Positions 61,840 to 64,000 of a DNA stretch of 64,000 nucleotides are shown one piece after another (positions within the stretch are counted from its first letter, which is position 1; each line of letters begins with the position of its first letter). A program made the position numbers and the translations under genes. Source of the stretch: Betaproteobacteria bacterium (GTDB lineage Bacteria; Pseudomonadota; Gammaproteobacteria; Burkholderiales; Thiobacillaceae); contig JAGUXX010000145.1 in assembly GCA_020061585.1 (NCBI GenBank), forward strand, positions 1 through 64,000, in the 5' to 3' direction. The notes under the pieces are model-generated. The model was given only the letters and a program-made list of their open reading frames with translations, searched no databases and was not told where the DNA came from.

Positions 61840-62808
61840 ATGAGCAACCCGGTCACCTACCTCGATCCATCCCAGCTTCCCAAGAATCTGTGGGACCCCG
61901 ACACAGGCCTACTTCATATTCCAGAAAGCCTCGCCAGATGCTACGAAGCTCTGATCGACCGTCACGGCTTGCGTGAACTTGCTAGCTCCAGAACGCGTGA
62001 TGACTCGCCCATAGGGGGCATCGATCAAGTCAGCACGGATAAGCATTTCGCGCAGCAGTTCGACAACTCGGTCGCACGCGCCCAACTCTCTTTGACCAAT
62101 GTGACGGGTGAAGTCGATGCGGCGTCGGATGCACTCGTGTGTGCGTTGAGTGCTGGCGCAATCTGCCTGACGGACGCCCCCTGCGGAGCCGGTGCTGCAT
62201 CGTTGGCCTTCCTCAGCACCATCGCGGAATTGCGCAAGCAGGATGTGCTTCCTCGTTTGCCGCTGGAGGTAAGGCTACTTGGGGCGGAGATTTCACCCTT
62301 TGCCCGTGATTACGCGAGGCAACTTCTGGAGGACATGCGCCCTTTTCTGGAGACCCAGGCGATCTTCCTGAGTGAACAACTCCTAGAGTGGGACGCAACC
62401 GACCGGCTCAGTAATACCGATCTGATCCAGGCAATGGTTCGCGGCTGCCCAGAACTCAACAACCGGCTTCTTGTCATCGCGAACTTCAGCGGCTTCCTAT
62501 CCCAGCGAGGAAAACAGAAAGACGTCGAGCCACAGTTGGAGGAGCTGTTCAGACATACGTCTGGGCCGGGAAACGTCGCCATTTGGATAGAGCCCCAAAT
62601 GAACAAGGTGAATTCTGACGGTGGGATATTTCACTGGTTGGCCCAGTTAACCCCCCTGAAGTGGCGCAGGTTTGCTCAACTGGCAACGGGTGGAGAAGCT
62701 AGCCCACCTTTTATGACTTCAAGCGTGAAGTTCGAATCACAGCTCGCGTTGGGGCGGCCACACCCGATCCGGCTGGCGGTTATGCGACTTGATTTGGAGC
62801 GCTCCTGA
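61840..62808 (+). CDS. SAM-methyltransferase-like protein paired with reverse transcriptase
   Basis: 322 residues. A Rossmann-type methyltransferase core is suggested by L-T-D-A-P-C-G-A-G-A-A-S at ~110-121 (D-x-P-C-G-x-G motif I) and by V-R-L-L-G-A-E-I-S-P-F-A as the acidic end of strand 2. The later L-L-V-I-A-N-F-S-G-F-L fits strand 4. No catalytic motif IV (such as NPPY or DPPY) is seen, so it may be a binding protein or an RNA or small-molecule methyltransferase. Its TGA overlaps the ATG of the reverse transcriptase (TGATG), so both are made together. I do not recognise the family. Confidence 0.7.
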   Translation: MSNPVTYLDPSQLPKNLWDPDTGLLHIPESLARCYEALIDRHGLRELASSRTRDDSPIGGIDQVSTDKHFAQQFDNSVARAQLSLTNVTGEVDAASDALVCALSAGAICLTDAPCGAGAASLAFLSTIAELRKQDVLPRLPLEVRLLGAEISPFARDYARQLLEDMRPFLETQAIFLSEQLLEWDATDRLSNTDLIQAMVRGCPELNNRLLVIANFSGFLSQRGKQKDVEPQLEELFRHTSGPGNVAIWIEPQMNKVNSDGGIFHWLAQLTPLKWRRFAQLATGGEASPPFMTSSVKFESQLALGRPHPIRLAVMRLDLERS

Positions 62809-64000
62809 TGCCACGTCAACGTGCCGGCGTCCTGGCGGTCCGAGCCGTAAACCAATACCGTCGCCGGGATGTACTTTCCTACCTGGCCCTGCGTTATTAC
62901 CTGAACAACGAAGCCGCGCGCACGGATCGCTGGGCGAACGAAGTCGCTACAGACCTGGTGTTGAAGCGTTCAGATCAGCCATATTTCCGGGCGTACCACT
63001 TCAAGGATGGAAACCACCGGATGGGAGTGGAACATCGCCCGATGTTTCTTCCTTGTGCGAATGAAGCCTTGGCCGAGGCAGCGCTCCTTGCCGAATGTGC
63101 CCGCCACCCAATAGTGTTTGGTAATCCTGATTTCGTATTCAGCTACCAACTGGCGACCGGGGAAGATCGCTCGGGGATTTTTGGTCATTACTCTGCCGGC
63201 CTTCGCAATCGCCATGATGCTATAGCCCAGGCATGCGATGACTGTCCTGAAGGAACTGTCCGCTACCTCGACCTGAAGAAATTCTATCCATCTGTTCACC
63301 CCGATCTGGCATTGAAAGCATGGCGCAAGGCCGCTGACCAGGCAGAAATCGCGCCTCGGTGGAGGGAGTTGGGGGACAAGTTCATTGGCGACCATGCCAA
63401 AGCAACGGATGGCCAGAAGCCCAGCATACTGACCGGCCCGATGTTCAGCCATCTGATCGGCAACCTGGTACTCCGCGATATCGACGCTCAGCTTGCTGGC
63501 CTCAATGGCGTTAAATATTTCCGTTATGTCGATGACATCACGCTGGTAGGACGTGACGAGCAGATCAGGGCTGCGGTCAAGACAATACGGTCGATCCTTG
63601 GGGAGCTTGGCCTCAAGGCGCACGACGACGACTCGCCCAAGAGTTTGATCGTACCCTGCTCGGAATGGGTTCAAGGCAGGCATGACTTTCAAGATCGTCG
63701 TCGGCCGGTATCGTGGAAAACACTAATCGGTGACCTCAAGAGGCACCTACTTGCCCATCCTGATGCGCGAGATTCGCTTCATGATGCCTTTGTCGGTGAA
63801 GGCATGCGCATCCCTGTTCGAGACTACTCCGAGGCTATTTTCGAGCGAGGCTACCTGCAAAAAATTCAAGAATGGTCGCGGTTCCGCTGGTTCTGGCGAA
63901 ACAAGCGGAAGGTCTCTACTGATTCCCTGATTGATCAGGCACGACAACTGCGAATCCAGTTTGAATCTGAATTTAAGGAACTCGTGGGGGAATACCAATC
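62808..64000 (+). CDS. Reverse transcriptase (YVDD), 3' end outside window
   Basis: At least 397 residues; the frame is open at the window edge. Palm motif A is Y-L-D-L-K-K-F-Y-P-S-V-H with catalytic Asp155. Motif B is L-T-G-P-M-F-S-H-L-I-G-N at ~208-219. Motif C is Y-V-D-D at 240-243. Motif B lacks the group II intron Q-G form and the diversity-generating SQ; no VTG retron motif is visible. The N-terminal 130 residues (R-R-R-D-V-L-S-Y-L-A-L-R-Y-Y-L) are not a maturase domain. It fits the 'unknown group'/Abi-like RTs, which include defence-associated reverse transcriptases. It starts in the stop codon of the methyltransferase-like gene. Confidence 0.9.
   Translation, partial: MPRQRAGVLAVRAVNQYRRRDVLSYLALRYYLNNEAARTDRWANEVATDLVLKRSDQPYFRAYHFKDGNHRMGVEHRPMFLPCANEALAEAALLAECARHPIVFGNPDFVFSYQLATGEDRSGIFGHYSAGLRNRHDAIAQACDDCPEGTVRYLDLKKFYPSVHPDLALKAWRKAADQAEIAPRWRELGDKFIGDHAKATDGQKPSILTGPMFSHLIGNLVLRDIDAQLAGLNGVKYFRYVDDITLVGRDEQIRAAVKTIRSILGELGLKAHDDDSPKSLIVPCSEWVQGRHDFQDRRRPVSWKTLIGDLKRHLLAHPDARDSLHDAFVGEGMRIPVRDYSEAIFERGYLQKIQEWSRFRWFWRNKRKVSTDSLIDQARQLRIQFESEFKELVGEYQ

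Noticed and set aside
62808..64000. Retron or diversity-generating retroelement
   Set aside because: No VTG motif or msr/msd-like inverted repeats upstream, and no template/variable repeat pair or SQ motif, so neither class is supported.

Overview
The window looks like a chromosomal segment of a GC-rich betaproteobacterium (Rhodocyclales/Nitrosomonadales-like; genus not resolved). This rests on a nearly complete exosortase A (XrtA/EpsH, PEP-CTERM type) exopolysaccharide locus, an SAH riboswitch in front of ahcY, and housekeeping genes typical of that class (prlC, greB, mlaA, creBCD). Family names are from memory of the motifs, not from a search.

Layout. 1-4.97 kb: C-terminal part of a UvrD/RecB-type helicase-nuclease, a convergent gamma carbonic anhydrase, oligopeptidase A, and a DUF4124/glutaredoxin-like envelope protein. 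5.0-14.9 kb: the small-molecule side of the XrtA locus: an asparagine-synthase-like ligase lacking the glutaminase cysteine, a PLP decarboxylase, two acyl carrier proteins, XrtA fused to EpsI, an acyl-CoA ligase, a small secreted protein and two alpha/beta hydrolases. 14.9-33.1 kb: a minus-strand polysaccharide block, partly AT-rich and probably acquired, with glycosyltransferases, a GH99/WbsX-like protein, a methyltransferase, two sulfotransferases, an ATP-grasp/phosphatase fusion, a flippase, an RgpF-like protein, an O-ligase, a beta-helix protein and an acyltransferase. 33.1-45.2 kb: the conserved XrtA core operon running leftward from the export lipoprotein through chain-length protein, tyrosine kinase, outer-membrane protein, ATPase, deacetylase, FemAB protein and two glycosyltransferases to the amidotransferase. 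No PEP-CTERM substrate and no priming sugar transferase is visible here.

45.3-56.8 kb: two small conserved ORFs, mlaA, greB, a LuxR-type regulator, a YkgJ-like protein, SAH riboswitch plus ahcY with a clear terminator, the creBCD envelope-stress cluster, a YdjM-like membrane protein, and an unusual secreted or anchored NodB deacetylase-caspase-TPR fusion.

56.9-64 kb: an accessory island. It holds an AhpD-like protein, an AAA ATPase behind a four-box operator-like array, an MNT/HEPN toxin-antitoxin pair whose HEPN gene has an early stop, an XRE-ImmA/PIN pair, a decayed copy of the AAA gene start, and at the right edge a two-gene operon of a SAM-methyltransferase-like protein and a reverse transcriptase (YVDD) cut by the window end. 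This last pair is the best candidate for an undescribed, possibly anti-phage, system.
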